Source of the DNA: an uncultured Granulosicoccaceae bacterium | GTDB lineage: Bacteria; Pseudomonadota; Gammaproteobacteria; Granulosicoccales; Granulosicoccaceae | DNA length: 64,000 nt | NCBI GenBank assembly: GCA_937930305.1 | Contig: CALGLE010000012.1 | Location: 1 to 64,000 of the forward strand | Direction of reading: 5' to 3' | Shown here: positions 26,875-36,984 of the stretch, piece by piece | Layout of the letters: the number at the start of each line of letters is the position of its first letter | How positions within the stretch are numbered: position 1 is the first letter of the stretch | The notes under the pieces: generated by a model | Told to the model about the DNA's origin: nothing | What the model saw: only the letters and a program-made list of their open reading frames with translations | The model's database searches: none | Made by a program: the position numbers and the translations under genes

Positions 26875-29084
26875 GCCGTAGATCAATGACCAGTGCTGTT
26901 TGGATGGCGCTGTTGTTTGTGATTTTAATTGCGTCCTTGTATGTGCTGGGCACCATGGCGCTGCGCTTAGATCGCTACAGTCATTATTACGGTTGGTTGT
27001 TGTTAGCGAACGCTTTAGCGTTAACATTCATCGCCACGCTCATTGTTCTGAACGGTTGGCGTTTGGTCAATGAATGGCGTGCGCAGGTTGCCGGGTCGCG
27101 GCTGACGGTTAAGTTTGTCATCTTGTCGGTGATCCTGGCGCTCGTGCCGGTGTTACTGGTTTATGGATTCTCTGTGCGCTTTCTACGTGCGAACATTAAT
27201 AGTTATTTTGATGTTGAAATTGAACAAGCCCTAGATGATGCGCTGGAACTCAGTCGAGAGTCGCTGGGTTTACAAATGCGCACGCTGCAGCGTGAAACCT
27301 TAAACGTGGCAGACCAGCTAGTGGGGGTTAGCGATGGCTTGGCCGTCGTTGAATTGAACACACTCAGTGCCGACAGTGAAGCCTCAGAAATGACGTTGAT
27401 TGGGCCGGATAATCGCATTGTGGCATCCACCGGATTAACCGACAGATTGGCCGTGCAACCTGAACGCCCCGATGATGATTTGTTATCCCGAGCTAGGCGC
27501 GGTATTGGTTATGTGGGCGTTGACCCGGTCGGACAAAACGAACTGTACATTCGCGTGGTAACACCGGTGCTTTCGGATGATCCCACACGTGAGAATTCTG
27601 TGTTGCACGCCTTGTATCCCATCGCATCGCGTTCGGCAGAATTGGCAGAGAGTGTACAAACCAGCTATCAGCAGTATCGATCCTTGGTGTTTTTACGCAG
27701 GCCCATCACCGTCAGTACGATTCTCACCCTGTCCTTAGCCTTATTGTTATCGATGATGATGGCGGTGTGGTTTGCGTTTTATGCAGCCAGGCGAATGATG
27801 GCACCCGTGCATGAACTGGTGGAAGGTACTCGGGCGGTTGCTGAAGGAAATTTGCACACACGAATTTATAAAAAAAGTAAGAACGATGAATTGGGGTATT
27901 TAGTTCATTCCTTCAATTATATGACGCTGCAATTAGAACAGGCGCGTGACAAAACTGAACTCAGTCAAAGGGAGTTAGAAAGTCAACGCGCGTATTTGCA
28001 AGCGGTGCTTGGGCAAATCTCCTCAGGTGTTATAACCCTAGATAAAGATGGCGTGGTTAACACGGTGAATGAAGCGGCTGTGAGTATTTTGGGCGATGAA
28101 CTGAGGGAACTTACCGGTAAGCACATTACCGATGGGGCCACCTCATCAAACTTAACTGGGCAATTCTGCGATCAAATCGTTTCTTCAGAAGCCATTCAAT
28201 TGGCGGGTAGTGGGAGTGAGCATTGGTCTCGAGAAATGGGCGTTATGGCCAGTTCTGGGCGTCGGTTTTTATTTGTTCGAGGCGCTACTCTGGGCAGTAC
28301 CCCCTCAGCAACCTCGGACGCATCCGTGACAGAGAGCACGGGAACAGTTTTGGTCATTGATGACATGACTGGGTTGATAAGCGCTCAGCGTGATGCCGCT
28401 TGGAGTGAAGTCGCGCGGCGTTTGGCGCATGAGATCAAAAACCCACTCACCCCCATCCAACTCTCAGCTGAAAGACTGCGGCGAAAATTTAGCAAAAAGC
28501 TCGATGGCGAAGACACAGAACTACTTACCCGACTCACCGCCACCATAGAAAATCAAGTGGATTCAATGAAATCGATGGTGAACGCATTTGCTGCCTATGC
28601 GTCGACGCCGCAGCTGACGCGGGTTCCGACCAACCCGAATGAGCTTATCCGGGAAGTGATCGAGCTGTACCAGGAAACCAAAGGAATAAGCTTTGAGCTT
28701 GATTTGATGGGCTCTGTGAAGGACTTACCGCTGGATGCGCCCAGATTTCGGCAATTGGTTCATAACCTAATCAAAAACGCTCTAGAGGCTCAAGCAGAGC
28801 AATCCGACCCGCAAGTGCGTATCATCACCCGTGTACATGGTCAGACTACCCATCGGATGCTTGAAATTCGGATTGAAGATCGAGGAGCGGGCTTTGCGCT
28901 GGATTCGCTTGGGCGAGTCTTTGAACCCTACGTCACGTCTAAATCCAAAGGCACAGGGCTGGGGTTAGCCATCGTGAAAAAGATCGTTGAAGAACACGAT
29001 GGCACCATTGAAGCGGCCAACCGAAGTGAGGGTGGCGCGGTTATTAGCATGCGGATCCCATACCCCAGTGGTTTAGGGACTTAA
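26859..29084 (+). CDS. ntrY: NtrY-like membrane sensor histidine kinase (HAMP, PAS, HisKA, HATPase)
   Basis: Multiple TMs, HAMP-like region, RRLAHEIKNPLTPIQLSAERLRRKF, LVHNLIKNALEAQAE, GTGLGLAIVKKIVEEHDG. Confidence 0.9.
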   Translation: MASVLSRRSMTSAVWMALLFVILIASLYVLGTMALRLDRYSHYYGWLLLANALALTFIATLIVLNGWRLVNEWRAQVAGSRLTVKFVILSVILALVPVLLVYGFSVRFLRANINSYFDVEIEQALDDALELSRESLGLQMRTLQRETLNVADQLVGVSDGLAVVELNTLSADSEASEMTLIGPDNRIVASTGLTDRLAVQPERPDDDLLSRARRGIGYVGVDPVGQNELYIRVVTPVLSDDPTRENSVLHALYPIASRSAELAESVQTSYQQYRSLVFLRRPITVSTILTLSLALLLSMMMAVWFAFYAARRMMAPVHELVEGTRAVAEGNLHTRIYKKSKNDELGYLVHSFNYMTLQLEQARDKTELSQRELESQRAYLQAVLGQISSGVITLDKDGVVNTVNEAAVSILGDELRELTGKHITDGATSSNLTGQFCDQIVSSEAIQLAGSGSEHWSREMGVMASSGRRFLFVRGATLGSTPSATSDASVTESTGTVLVIDDMTGLISAQRDAAWSEVARRLAHEIKNPLTPIQLSAERLRRKFSKKLDGEDTELLTRLTATIENQVDSMKSMVNAFAAYASTPQLTRVPTNPNELIREVIELYQETKGISFELDLMGSVKDLPLDAPRFRQLVHNLIKNALEAQAEQSDPQVRIITRVHGQTTHRMLEIRIEDRGAGFALDSLGRVFEPYVTSKSKGTGLGLAIVKKIVEEHDGTIEAANRSEGGAVISMRIPYPSGLGT

Positions 29085-29095
29085 GGAGGCGATGT

Positions 29096-30457
29096 GTGAA
29101 CGGTAACTCCGTGCTCGTCGTTGACGATGAGCCAGATATTCGCAATTTGTTGCAAGAGATCCTTGAAGACGAAGGCTATAACGTCTCAACGGCAGACAAC
29201 GCAGCGGCTGCGCAACATTGCATTTCAGAATCAACACCGGACTTGGTATTACTGGATATTTGGATGCCAGACACCGATGGCGTGACGTTGTTGAAAATGT
29301 GGCAAGGCTCTGGGGAATTAGCCTTTCCGGTCATCATGATATCGGGTCACGGCACGGTAGAAACCGCTGTTGAAGCCACGCGCCACGGAGCGGTGGACTT
29401 CATTGAGAAACCGGTTTCACTGGCCAAACTGCTACTCACGGTAGAAAAAGCTCTAGCCGAGGGTCAGGCAGCCAACAGCGACGCCTCGGGCAGGTCGGTT
29501 GTGAAGCGATTGCCGTTGTTGGCTGGCGACAGCGCCTACATGAAATCCATTCAAGATCAAGTGCATGTGCAGTCTCAACGCTCAGACACCTTACTGTTAA
29601 TTGGTGAGCCCGGCAGTGGGCGGGTGTTGTTTGCGCAGAACGTACACGATGCGAATCAGCAAATTCATGGCCCCTTCATACAGTTGCGCTGCGATACCTT
29701 ATCCACATCGCATTCAGTGCGAGAGCTTTGCGGTGAAGAAACCGACGGCACTATTAGCATGGGTTACTTGGAATCGGCAAACACCGGAACCTTATTCTTA
29801 ACCGATATCGATCATTTGCCATCAGCGGCTCAAGAATGCATTCGAGCCGCCATAGAACAACAAGGTTTCACACGGGTGGGAGGCACTCAACGTGTGCCGT
29901 TTCGCGCACGTGTTATGGCTTCAGCTCGAGCCGATATCCAGCCTGCGGTTAAAGAGGGTCGTTTGGATGCCACCTTAGCGCGCTTGGTATCCAGCGATAC
30001 ACTGAACTTGAAACCCCTGCGGGAACACCCGGAAGATATTCCCACCATGTTGGAAGCGTTCGTTAATTGGCATGTGGAAGAGGAGGGTTTGCCCTACCGA
30101 CATTTCACGGTTGGTGCGCAAAACCGGCTACGTAATTTGGACTGGCCTGGCAATTTGCTGGAACTAAAAAACTTGGTACAGCGCATATTACTCATTGGCG
30201 GACCCGCTGAAATAGATGTGTCTGAAGTTAATCGTGCGCTAGGGGTTGTGCCGGCGGCAGAAACCTCACTGACGTTACGTCACGACTTACCGCTGCGAGA
30301 AGCTCGGGCGGATTTTGAAAGACAGTACTTATTGAAATGCTTGGCGGAAGCCCAAGGCAACATTGGCGACTTGGCCAAGCATGTGGGCATGGAACGCACT
30401 CATTTGTATCGCAAGCTGCGTAATCTCAACATCGACCTAGACAAGGTCCGAGAGTAG
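29096..30457 (+). CDS. ntrX: NtrX-like response regulator: intact receiver, degenerate AAA+ domain, Fis-type HTH
   Basis: SVLVVDDEPDIRNLL...LVLLDIWMPDTDG; GEPGSGRVLFAQ; GNIGDLAKHVGMERTHLYRKLRNL. Confidence 0.88.
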   Translation: MNGNSVLVVDDEPDIRNLLQEILEDEGYNVSTADNAAAAQHCISESTPDLVLLDIWMPDTDGVTLLKMWQGSGELAFPVIMISGHGTVETAVEATRHGAVDFIEKPVSLAKLLLTVEKALAEGQAANSDASGRSVVKRLPLLAGDSAYMKSIQDQVHVQSQRSDTLLLIGEPGSGRVLFAQNVHDANQQIHGPFIQLRCDTLSTSHSVRELCGEETDGTISMGYLESANTGTLFLTDIDHLPSAAQECIRAAIEQQGFTRVGGTQRVPFRARVMASARADIQPAVKEGRLDATLARLVSSDTLNLKPLREHPEDIPTMLEAFVNWHVEEEGLPYRHFTVGAQNRLRNLDWPGNLLELKNLVQRILLIGGPAEIDVSEVNRALGVVPAAETSLTLRHDLPLREARADFERQYLLKCLAEAQGNIGDLAKHVGMERTHLYRKLRNLNIDLDKVRE

Positions 30458-30470
30458 TCGTCTCTTAATC

Positions 30471-31844
30471 ATGAAAATCATTGTTCTAGGGGCGGGTCAG
30501 GTAGGTTCCACTGTGGCGCAAAGTCTTGCGTCAGAGGACAACGACGTAACCGTTGTCGACACCAATGAACAGGTGTTGCGCGATCTAGGTGCACGGCTTG
30601 ATTTAGGGACCGTGTGCGGTGCCGCATCTTATCCCGATGTTCTAAGGCGTGCCGGTGCCGAAGACGCAGACATGATCATCGCTGCCACCGATTCAGATGA
30701 AACCAATATTGTGGCGATGCAAGTGGCGTATTCCTTATTCCACACCCCACAAAAAATTGCACGTGTGCGTTCGGTGGAATACACACGCGAACGTAATTTG
30801 TTCAATAACGATCATATTCCTATCAACGTACTCATCAGCCCCGAACAACTGGTGACGGATCACATACAACGCATCATTGAACACCCCGGTGCTTTACAGG
30901 TCATCGATTTTGCTGACGGCTTGGTGCGGTTGGTGGGCGTATCGGTGCAAGAGGGTGCCCCCATGGCGAATCAGCCGATGGCGCGGCTAACCGGCCTGTT
31001 GGGTGATATCGAAGCCCGAGTTGTGGCCATATACCGAGATGAAGACAGCATCATTGCCGATGGAAACACGGTGGTTGAAGTTGATGATGTGGTGTTTTAT
31101 CTCGGGAACCGTAAACACACCAGCACCATCATGGAACAGTTTCACCACGATGAATTACCGGTGCGCAGTGTCATGATTGCGGGCGCTGGAAATATTGGTT
31201 TTCGCTTGGCTCAAAAACTTGAACGTAACTACAACGTTAAGGTTGTGGAAGCGGATAAAAGTCGGAATGACTTTGCTGCGGGTGAATTATCGTATGCCTT
31301 GGTTTTACAGGGGGATGCGGCCAATCATGATTTGCTAGCAGAAGAAAATGTCAGTGAAACGGATGTTTTTTGCGCGCTGACGAACGATGACGAGGCGAAC
31401 ATTCTTTCGGCCATGCTTGCCAAGCGCATGGGTGCGAGAAAAATCATGTCATTGATCAATCGACCGGCGTATGTGGATTTGGTTGAACGCGATATCATCG
31501 ATGTCGCCATTTCACCTCAACAAATCACCATTGGTGCTTTGTTAACGCACATTCGTCGAGGTGATGTGGTGGCCGTGCATTCATTGCGCAAAGGCCGGGC
31601 CGAAGCATTAGAAGGTGTGGCTCACGGCGATGAAGAAACCTCAAAATTAGTGGGGCGTACCATTGCCGATATCGATTTGCCATCCAGTGCCGCCATTGGT
31701 GCTGTTGTTCGCGGCGAAGAAGTGTTGATTGCGCATCATGATTTAGTGATTGAAGCGGAAGATCATCTCATTGTATTGATAACGAATAAGCAACAAATCC
31801 ACGACGTTGAAGTGTTATTCCAAGTTGGCGTGACCTTTATCTGA
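30471..31844 (+). CDS. trkA: Trk system potassium transporter TrkA
   Basis: MKIIVLGAGQVGSTVAQSLASEDNDVTVVD, two NAD-binding halves (AGAGNIGFRLAQKLE); followed by trkH. Confidence 0.96.
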   Translation: MKIIVLGAGQVGSTVAQSLASEDNDVTVVDTNEQVLRDLGARLDLGTVCGAASYPDVLRRAGAEDADMIIAATDSDETNIVAMQVAYSLFHTPQKIARVRSVEYTRERNLFNNDHIPINVLISPEQLVTDHIQRIIEHPGALQVIDFADGLVRLVGVSVQEGAPMANQPMARLTGLLGDIEARVVAIYRDEDSIIADGNTVVEVDDVVFYLGNRKHTSTIMEQFHHDELPVRSVMIAGAGNIGFRLAQKLERNYNVKVVEADKSRNDFAAGELSYALVLQGDAANHDLLAEENVSETDVFCALTNDDEANILSAMLAKRMGARKIMSLINRPAYVDLVERDIIDVAISPQQITIGALLTHIRRGDVVAVHSLRKGRAEALEGVAHGDEETSKLVGRTIADIDLPSSAAIGAVVRGEEVLIAHHDLVIEAEDHLIVLITNKQQIHDVEVLFQVGVTFI

Positions 31845-31881
31845 TGTGGGTGAATCGCGCCGACTCGGTTAGGGGCTGCGT

Positions 31882-33387
31882 ATGAGCAGCCCAGTGCAAA
31901 GTAAAGTGGTGCTACGCGTGCTGGGCTCGTTGTTGTCGATGTTCAGCATCACCATGTTGCCACCGGTTGTTGTGGGGCTGGTGTATCGGGACGGTGCCAT
32001 CCTGCCGTTTGTGCTTGCGTTTTTTACCACACTCATCACCGGACTCTTGTTGTTGTATCCCGTGAAAGAGGAGAAAGCCTCGCTGAGGCTACGCGATGGG
32101 TTCGTGGTTGTGGTGATGTTCTGGACGGTGTTGTCGGTGTTTGGTGGTTTGCCGTTTTTACTTTCACCCGAATTGGACTTATCGTTTGCCGCCGCCATTT
32201 TTGAATCGGTGTCTGGCTTAACAACGACGGGGGCAACCTTAATCGTTGGCTTGGATGAATTGCCGCATTCGATTTTGTTTTATCGTCAGCAAATGCAATG
32301 GTTGGGTGGGATGGGGATCATCGTACTGGCCATTGCTATATTGCCGATGCTAAACATCGGCGGCATGCAACTGTATCGCGCCGAAACCCCCGGTGTAAAT
32401 AAAGACAAACTCACCCCTCGTATTGCCGGTACCGCAAAAGCCCTTTGGTATATCTATTTGGGTTTAACCACCTGCTGTGCGCTGGCCTATTACTTAGCGG
32501 GCATGAACGCCTTTGATGCTATTGGGCACAGTTTTTCAACCGTTGCAATTGGCGGATTCTCGACTCACGACGCCAGCATTGGGCATTTTGATAGTTCGAA
32601 GATTGAAATGATTGCGGTGCTGTTTATGTTGATATCAGGGGTGAATTTTGCTTTGCACTTTATGGTGTTTCGGGGGCTCTCGAGCCGAAAAAATCGTGGT
32701 GTTCGCACCTGGTCATTAAAGAACCTAGCGTTTAAACAATACCGAAACGATGAAGAGTTTCGTGTGTATCTAGGCCTGTTGATTGTGCTAACCATAATCA
32801 CCAGTACCTATCTGTACACCACAAATACCAGTAAATTATCCGACTCCTTTTTTGATGGATTGTTTCACGTCGTCTCGATAGGAACCACAACCGGCTACAC
32901 ATCAGCAGAATATTTTAATTGGCCAGGTTTCTTGCCCGTTCTATTACTATTCGCCAGTTTTGTTGGTGGTTGTGCGGGTTCAACCGGTGGCGGAATGAAA
33001 GTTATTCGCGTATTACTTTTATTCAAACAAGGCCAACGAGAATTAAAACGCCTGTTGCATCCCAGTGCAAACATCATGGTTAAGGTGGGCACCCGAGCCA
33101 TTCCCAATCAAACCATTGATGTGGTGTGGGGGTTTTTCGCTACTTATTTAGCACTGCTGGCCATTATGTTGTTGCTGCTCATGGCCAATGGATTAGATCA
33201 AGAAACGGCATTCTCTGCCGTGGTTGCGTGCTTAAACAATTTAGGTCCAGGACTCGGGCAGGTGGCGGCTAACTACTCTTCGCTAAGTGACTTTTCTCTG
33301 ACGGTATTAAGCATGGCGATGCTGTTTGGTCGATTAGAAATATTTACTTTGTTGGTGTTGTTTACACCTGCGTTCTGGAAGTCTTAG
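31882..33387 (+). CDS. trkH: TrkH family potassium uptake protein
   Basis: Polytopic; ESVSGLTTTGATL, IGHSFSTVAIGGFSTHDAS, GTTTGYTSAEY, GGCAGSTGGGMKVIR. Confidence 0.95.
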   Translation: MSSPVQSKVVLRVLGSLLSMFSITMLPPVVVGLVYRDGAILPFVLAFFTTLITGLLLLYPVKEEKASLRLRDGFVVVVMFWTVLSVFGGLPFLLSPELDLSFAAAIFESVSGLTTTGATLIVGLDELPHSILFYRQQMQWLGGMGIIVLAIAILPMLNIGGMQLYRAETPGVNKDKLTPRIAGTAKALWYIYLGLTTCCALAYYLAGMNAFDAIGHSFSTVAIGGFSTHDASIGHFDSSKIEMIAVLFMLISGVNFALHFMVFRGLSSRKNRGVRTWSLKNLAFKQYRNDEEFRVYLGLLIVLTIITSTYLYTTNTSKLSDSFFDGLFHVVSIGTTTGYTSAEYFNWPGFLPVLLLFASFVGGCAGSTGGGMKVIRVLLLFKQGQRELKRLLHPSANIMVKVGTRAIPNQTIDVVWGFFATYLALLAIMLLLLMANGLDQETAFSAVVACLNNLGPGLGQVAANYSSLSDFSLTVLSMAMLFGRLEIFTLLVLFTPAFWKS

Positions 33388-33401
33388 GCTCGCCCGTCTT
33401 C

Positions 33402-33962
33402 ATGTCGAATTCAGACGATTCGCCTTTGCCATCCAAACTGGCCACCAAGTGGAACGTTCGGCACCAACATGCTCAGCAGCACAGTAGCGATAATCCTATT
33501 CCTGCCTCCGTACTAAGCGAACAAGTGCATCTACTACCCGCAAATGGGGATGCGTTAGATTTGGCAGCGGGAAGAGGGGGCAACGCCCGATTTTTGCAAG
33601 AGCGCGGATTTAACACGCACGCTTGGGATTTATCCGAAGTTGCCATGGATGAATTGAAGTGCGCGAACCCGGCCATTCAAACCCAAGTGCGTGATGTGAT
33701 AAAAAGCCCTCCGCACAGTGACACGTTTGACGTCATTACGGTAAGCCGTTTTTTGGATCGCTCGCTGTGCCCAAGCATAGAAAAAGCCCTTCGCCCAGGT
33801 GGTGTGTTGTTCTATCAAACGTTCACGCGAGGGTTGTCTAATCCGGACTTTCTATTAAAGCCCAATGAGCTGCTGCGCTTGTTCCCCAATCTTCATGTGC
33901 AGTATTTCAGCGATTCCACCGAAGGCAGCGAAAGCCAGTTGGTGGCCATACGAGTGTCTTAG
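33402..33962 (+). CDS. Class I SAM-dependent methyltransferase
   Basis: ALDLAAGRGGNARFLQERGFNTHAWDLSEVAMDEL, FDVITVSRFLDRSL, LRPGGVLFYQTFT. Confidence 0.8.
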   Translation: MSNSDDSPLPSKLATKWNVRHQHAQQHSSDNPIPASVLSEQVHLLPANGDALDLAAGRGGNARFLQERGFNTHAWDLSEVAMDELKCANPAIQTQVRDVIKSPPHSDTFDVITVSRFLDRSLCPSIEKALRPGGVLFYQTFTRGLSNPDFLLKPNELLRLFPNLHVQYFSDSTEGSESQLVAIRVS

Positions 33963-33970
33963 TTCATACC

Positions 33971-34942
33971 ATGTTTGCATCGAACACAGCCTATGGAAAA
34001 CCACCACTGGGTCCAAATACTTGGTTGACTTGGTTAGCTGCAGGCTTGTTATCTCTGATCAGTTTTCTGCCGTTGTTTATAACTCGGACCATGGCGTCAG
34101 GCTTGTCCACCTTGTACACCCAAAAGTTGGGTCGTAACAGTCGTCACGTCCGAACCGTGCATATAAATTTAAAAGCCTGCTACCCCGAGTTAGATGACGC
34201 AGAGCGAGATGCCTTAGCACACCGTTATTTTACAACCTTAATGTTGACGGTTTTACGCATGCCGCAACAATGGTGGCGAGGTGAAGCGTATTTACGGCGC
34301 AACACGGTTGTCTATGGACTTGAAGCGGTGCGCCAAGCGCGTGAACAAGGTGAGGCCTGCGTGTTCTTAATTTCGCATACCGTTAGTTTGGATGCGGGGA
34401 TGATTAAGCTGTCTTTAGATCTTCCATTAGTCGGATTTTACAAACCCTTTAATAATCCGGTGGTGGATTGGCTAGTGCTTCGTGCACGCTTGCGATTTGG
34501 TGGCAAGCCCTTTGCTCGCGGGCAAGGCTTTCGTCAAATAATTCGCCAGATGAAGCAGCATGAAATTCTGTGTTATTTGTGCGATGAAGATTATGGACCT
34601 GAAGCCTCGGTGTTTGCCCCATTTTTTGGTCATGAAAAGGCGACTTTGAAAATGTTGCCAAAAATCGTGAAACATACCCAGGCAAACGTTTATCCCATGG
34701 CCACCTATTTGAATATCAGCACAGGCCTTTATGAAGTGCACATTCAACCGGCTATTGAGAATTATCCCACCGGTGATGACGTGCGCGATGCGGCTGCTTT
34801 GAACGATGCCATTGTGGCCAGCGTTCGTCAGGACCCCAGTCAGTATCTGTGGAAGTTGCAGCTGTTTAGAAGTTGCCCGCATGGGAAAGACTCACGCTAT
34901 AAGCAAGTAGAACGTGGTGAGTTAGAACCTGAGTCTATGTAA
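33971..34942 (+). CDS. LpxL/HtrB-like lysophospholipid or lipid A acyltransferase
   Basis: FLISHTVSLDAGM (HX4D), VGFYKPFNNPVVDWLVLRARLRFGGKPFARG, YLCDEDYGPEASVFAPFFG. Confidence 0.85.
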   Translation: MFASNTAYGKPPLGPNTWLTWLAAGLLSLISFLPLFITRTMASGLSTLYTQKLGRNSRHVRTVHINLKACYPELDDAERDALAHRYFTTLMLTVLRMPQQWWRGEAYLRRNTVVYGLEAVRQAREQGEACVFLISHTVSLDAGMIKLSLDLPLVGFYKPFNNPVVDWLVLRARLRFGGKPFARGQGFRQIIRQMKQHEILCYLCDEDYGPEASVFAPFFGHEKATLKMLPKIVKHTQANVYPMATYLNISTGLYEVHIQPAIENYPTGDDVRDAAALNDAIVASVRQDPSQYLWKLQLFRSCPHGKDSRYKQVERGELEPESM

Positions 34943-35022
34943 TTTCTTTGTGTGAGCGCAAGGCAAGATATGCTTGATCAGTTGTATAGTTGAGCATGCG
35001 TGAATAGTTGAAGTGAGCGCGA

Positions 35023-35499
35023 GTGTGTAACGTAAGGATATCCATGAGAAATGTATTAATAAATACGGGTTTGATTTTGTTACTCATCGGTTCTAGCCCG
35101 GCCTCTGCGAATGGGCTTAAACACCGGCTAGGCGTTGGAATTCAGTACGGTGGCATCGTCGGCTATCAAAGTTCTATCAATTCAGGGCGAAATAATTTTC
35201 GGGTCAGTGTGGGCTTGTCAGGCTTAACTCTGGGCTATGAGCGGCATGTTGGTTCTCGTATGTCTTTAGGTCTACAAACGTTCGCCAATCAGTCGCTCAC
35301 CGGTTACGGTGTCAACGTGAATTACCATTGGAATGCGCAAACTGAACCGGGATGGGTGTTTGGCCTTGATGTTTATCAAGCGTACAACTCTGCAGAAATC
35401 GCGATTGATGCGTATTTTGATTTATTGTTTGATGATGCCATTGATTTTGATGCAGAGCTTAAGTCGGGTGCGTTCGCATCTGTTGGTTACCAGTTCTAG
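35023..35499 (+). CDS. Hypothetical exported, outer-membrane-like small protein
   Basis: Signal peptide; alternating pattern and terminal aromatic residue (VGYQF). Confidence 0.5.
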   Translation: MCNVRISMRNVLINTGLILLLIGSSPASANGLKHRLGVGIQYGGIVGYQSSINSGRNNFRVSVGLSGLTLGYERHVGSRMSLGLQTFANQSLTGYGVNVNYHWNAQTEPGWVFGLDVYQAYNSAEIAIDAYFDLLFDDAIDFDAELKSGAFASVGYQF

Positions 35500-35527
35500 T
35501 TACTAGTCATAGTAGGGGCGGTTTGTC

Positions 35528-36259
35528 ATGACTTACATCGTCACGGGTGCGTCTTCGGGAATCGGTCATGCTGTGGCTTCGTCCTTACTGCTTCAGGGTC
35601 AATCAGTGGTTGCCGTTGCGCGTGATGAAGCCCGACTGAACACGCTAGTGCAGCATGCTTCTGAAAATTTAAAGATCGTGGTAGCTGATCTGTCAACTGA
35701 CCAAGGGTTGGAATCCCTCATTCAATCGGTGAGTTCGATTAAACAATTGGCTGGAATCGTTCACGCAGCCGGTTCACACATTGATCTTGAAGCCTATTCG
35801 CAAATTAATGCGGAAAAAATGTGTGTTGACTTTTTTGTCCATGTGACCACACCCATAAGCATTAACAATCGATTAGTTAATAAATTTGTGGGCGCTAGCA
35901 TTCTGTTTATTGATTCTTACTCTGCCAGTAATCTGCGAGTGGGTTGGAGCGGTTACTCCATTATTAAATCAGCGGCTCAAATGGCAGCTCGGGCTGCAGC
36001 GGCCGAGCTAAAGCAATCCCGTGTTATTCGTGTTTTTCCTGGAGCGGTGCGCACCCCATTGGTTGAAACCGTGCTCTCATCCAAGCAAACCACGCCGGTG
36101 GTAGAGCTGTTCAAACAAATAGAGGCGGACGGGAACGTCAATGAGGCAAGTGAGGTGGGCCAATTTATCGCGAACATTTTAATCCATGCCACATCCAAGC
36201 AGTTGCTTGAACGTGAGTTATGGGATTTTAATAACGTAACGGATCAAATTTTTGATTGA
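35528..36259 (+). CDS. SDR family NAD(P)-dependent oxidoreductase
   Basis: VTGASSGIGHAVASSL, GIVHAAGSH, YSIIKSAAQM (YxxxK). Confidence 0.85.
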   Translation: MTYIVTGASSGIGHAVASSLLLQGQSVVAVARDEARLNTLVQHASENLKIVVADLSTDQGLESLIQSVSSIKQLAGIVHAAGSHIDLEAYSQINAEKMCVDFFVHVTTPISINNRLVNKFVGASILFIDSYSASNLRVGWSGYSIIKSAAQMAARAAAAELKQSRVIRVFPGAVRTPLVETVLSSKQTTPVVELFKQIEADGNVNEASEVGQFIANILIHATSKQLLERELWDFNNVTDQIFD

Positions 36260-36273
36260 AGTGAGTACAGTCT

Positions 36274-36465
36274 ATGGCAACACTTAAAAAAATAAGCCCG
36301 ATTGTTCCTGTGTCGAATCTTTCGCAATCGATTGCGTTTTTCGTTGATGCCTTAGGGTTTGAAGTTCGCGCACCCTTTGATACCGACTATGGGCAACGAG
36401 AGTTTCATGTCATTGACCCGGATGTGTTGCTGTTGTCTTTTGGCGAGCCCAAAAACACTCAGTAG
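36274..36465 (+). pseudogene. VOC/glyoxalase-like protein with apparent internal deletion
   Basis: 63 aa ORF joining a VOC N-terminus (ISPIVPVSNLSQSIAFFVDALGFEVR) to a VOC C-terminus (YGQREFHVIDPDVLLLSFGEP) without the middle of the fold. Confidence 0.6.
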
Positions 36466-36525
36466 GTTGTTGAAGAGCATCATAACCTATTGAATTATAA
36501 TTAAAAATAAAATATATTGAGGGCA

Positions 36526-36552
36526 TGTCGATTTGCGCCTGGGTTATTCGTC
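36526..36552 (+). promoter_or_regulatory. Candidate ECF42-type promoter: TGTCGA-N17-CGTC
   Basis: TGTCGA at 36526-36531 and CGTC at 36549-36552, upstream of the DGPF-ECF42 pair. Confidence 0.5.
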
Positions 36553-36621
36553 TTTACAGTACAAGCAGAAAAAACTTCTGTTTTGATTGTTGAACAACTC
36601 AAATAACTTTGGAGAAATACC

Positions 36622-36975
36622 ATGCAATACATTTGTCTCATTTATTCATCAGATGCCGCCGATCCACAGCCAGGTACTGCTGAATTTCCGCCGTTTATTC
36701 AAGCCTATCAAGACTTTACCAAAGAGGTGTCTGAGAACGGAATGTTGGTTCACGCTGATGCACTGCAGCCGGTTTCCACGGCAACCACCATTACATTAGA
36801 AAATGGCAAATTGGAGGTTACCGATGGTCCGTTTGCTGAAACAAAGGAAACGCTTGGTGGCTATTACTTGCTCGAATGTGAATCATTAGATGCCGCCATT
36901 GAGCAATGCGCGAAAATTCCCACCGCGCAACACGGACGCATTGAAATTCGACCTGTCGTCGTGTGGGATGACTAA
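36622..36975 (+). CDS. YciI/DGPF domain protein
   Basis: LIYSSDAADPQPG...EVTDGPFAETKETLGGYYLLECESLDAAIEQCAKIPTAQHGRIEIRPV (DGPF motif). Confidence 0.9.
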   Translation: MQYICLIYSSDAADPQPGTAEFPPFIQAYQDFTKEVSENGMLVHADALQPVSTATTITLENGKLEVTDGPFAETKETLGGYYLLECESLDAAIEQCAKIPTAQHGRIEIRPVVVWDD

Positions 36976-36984
36976 TTCCATTCA

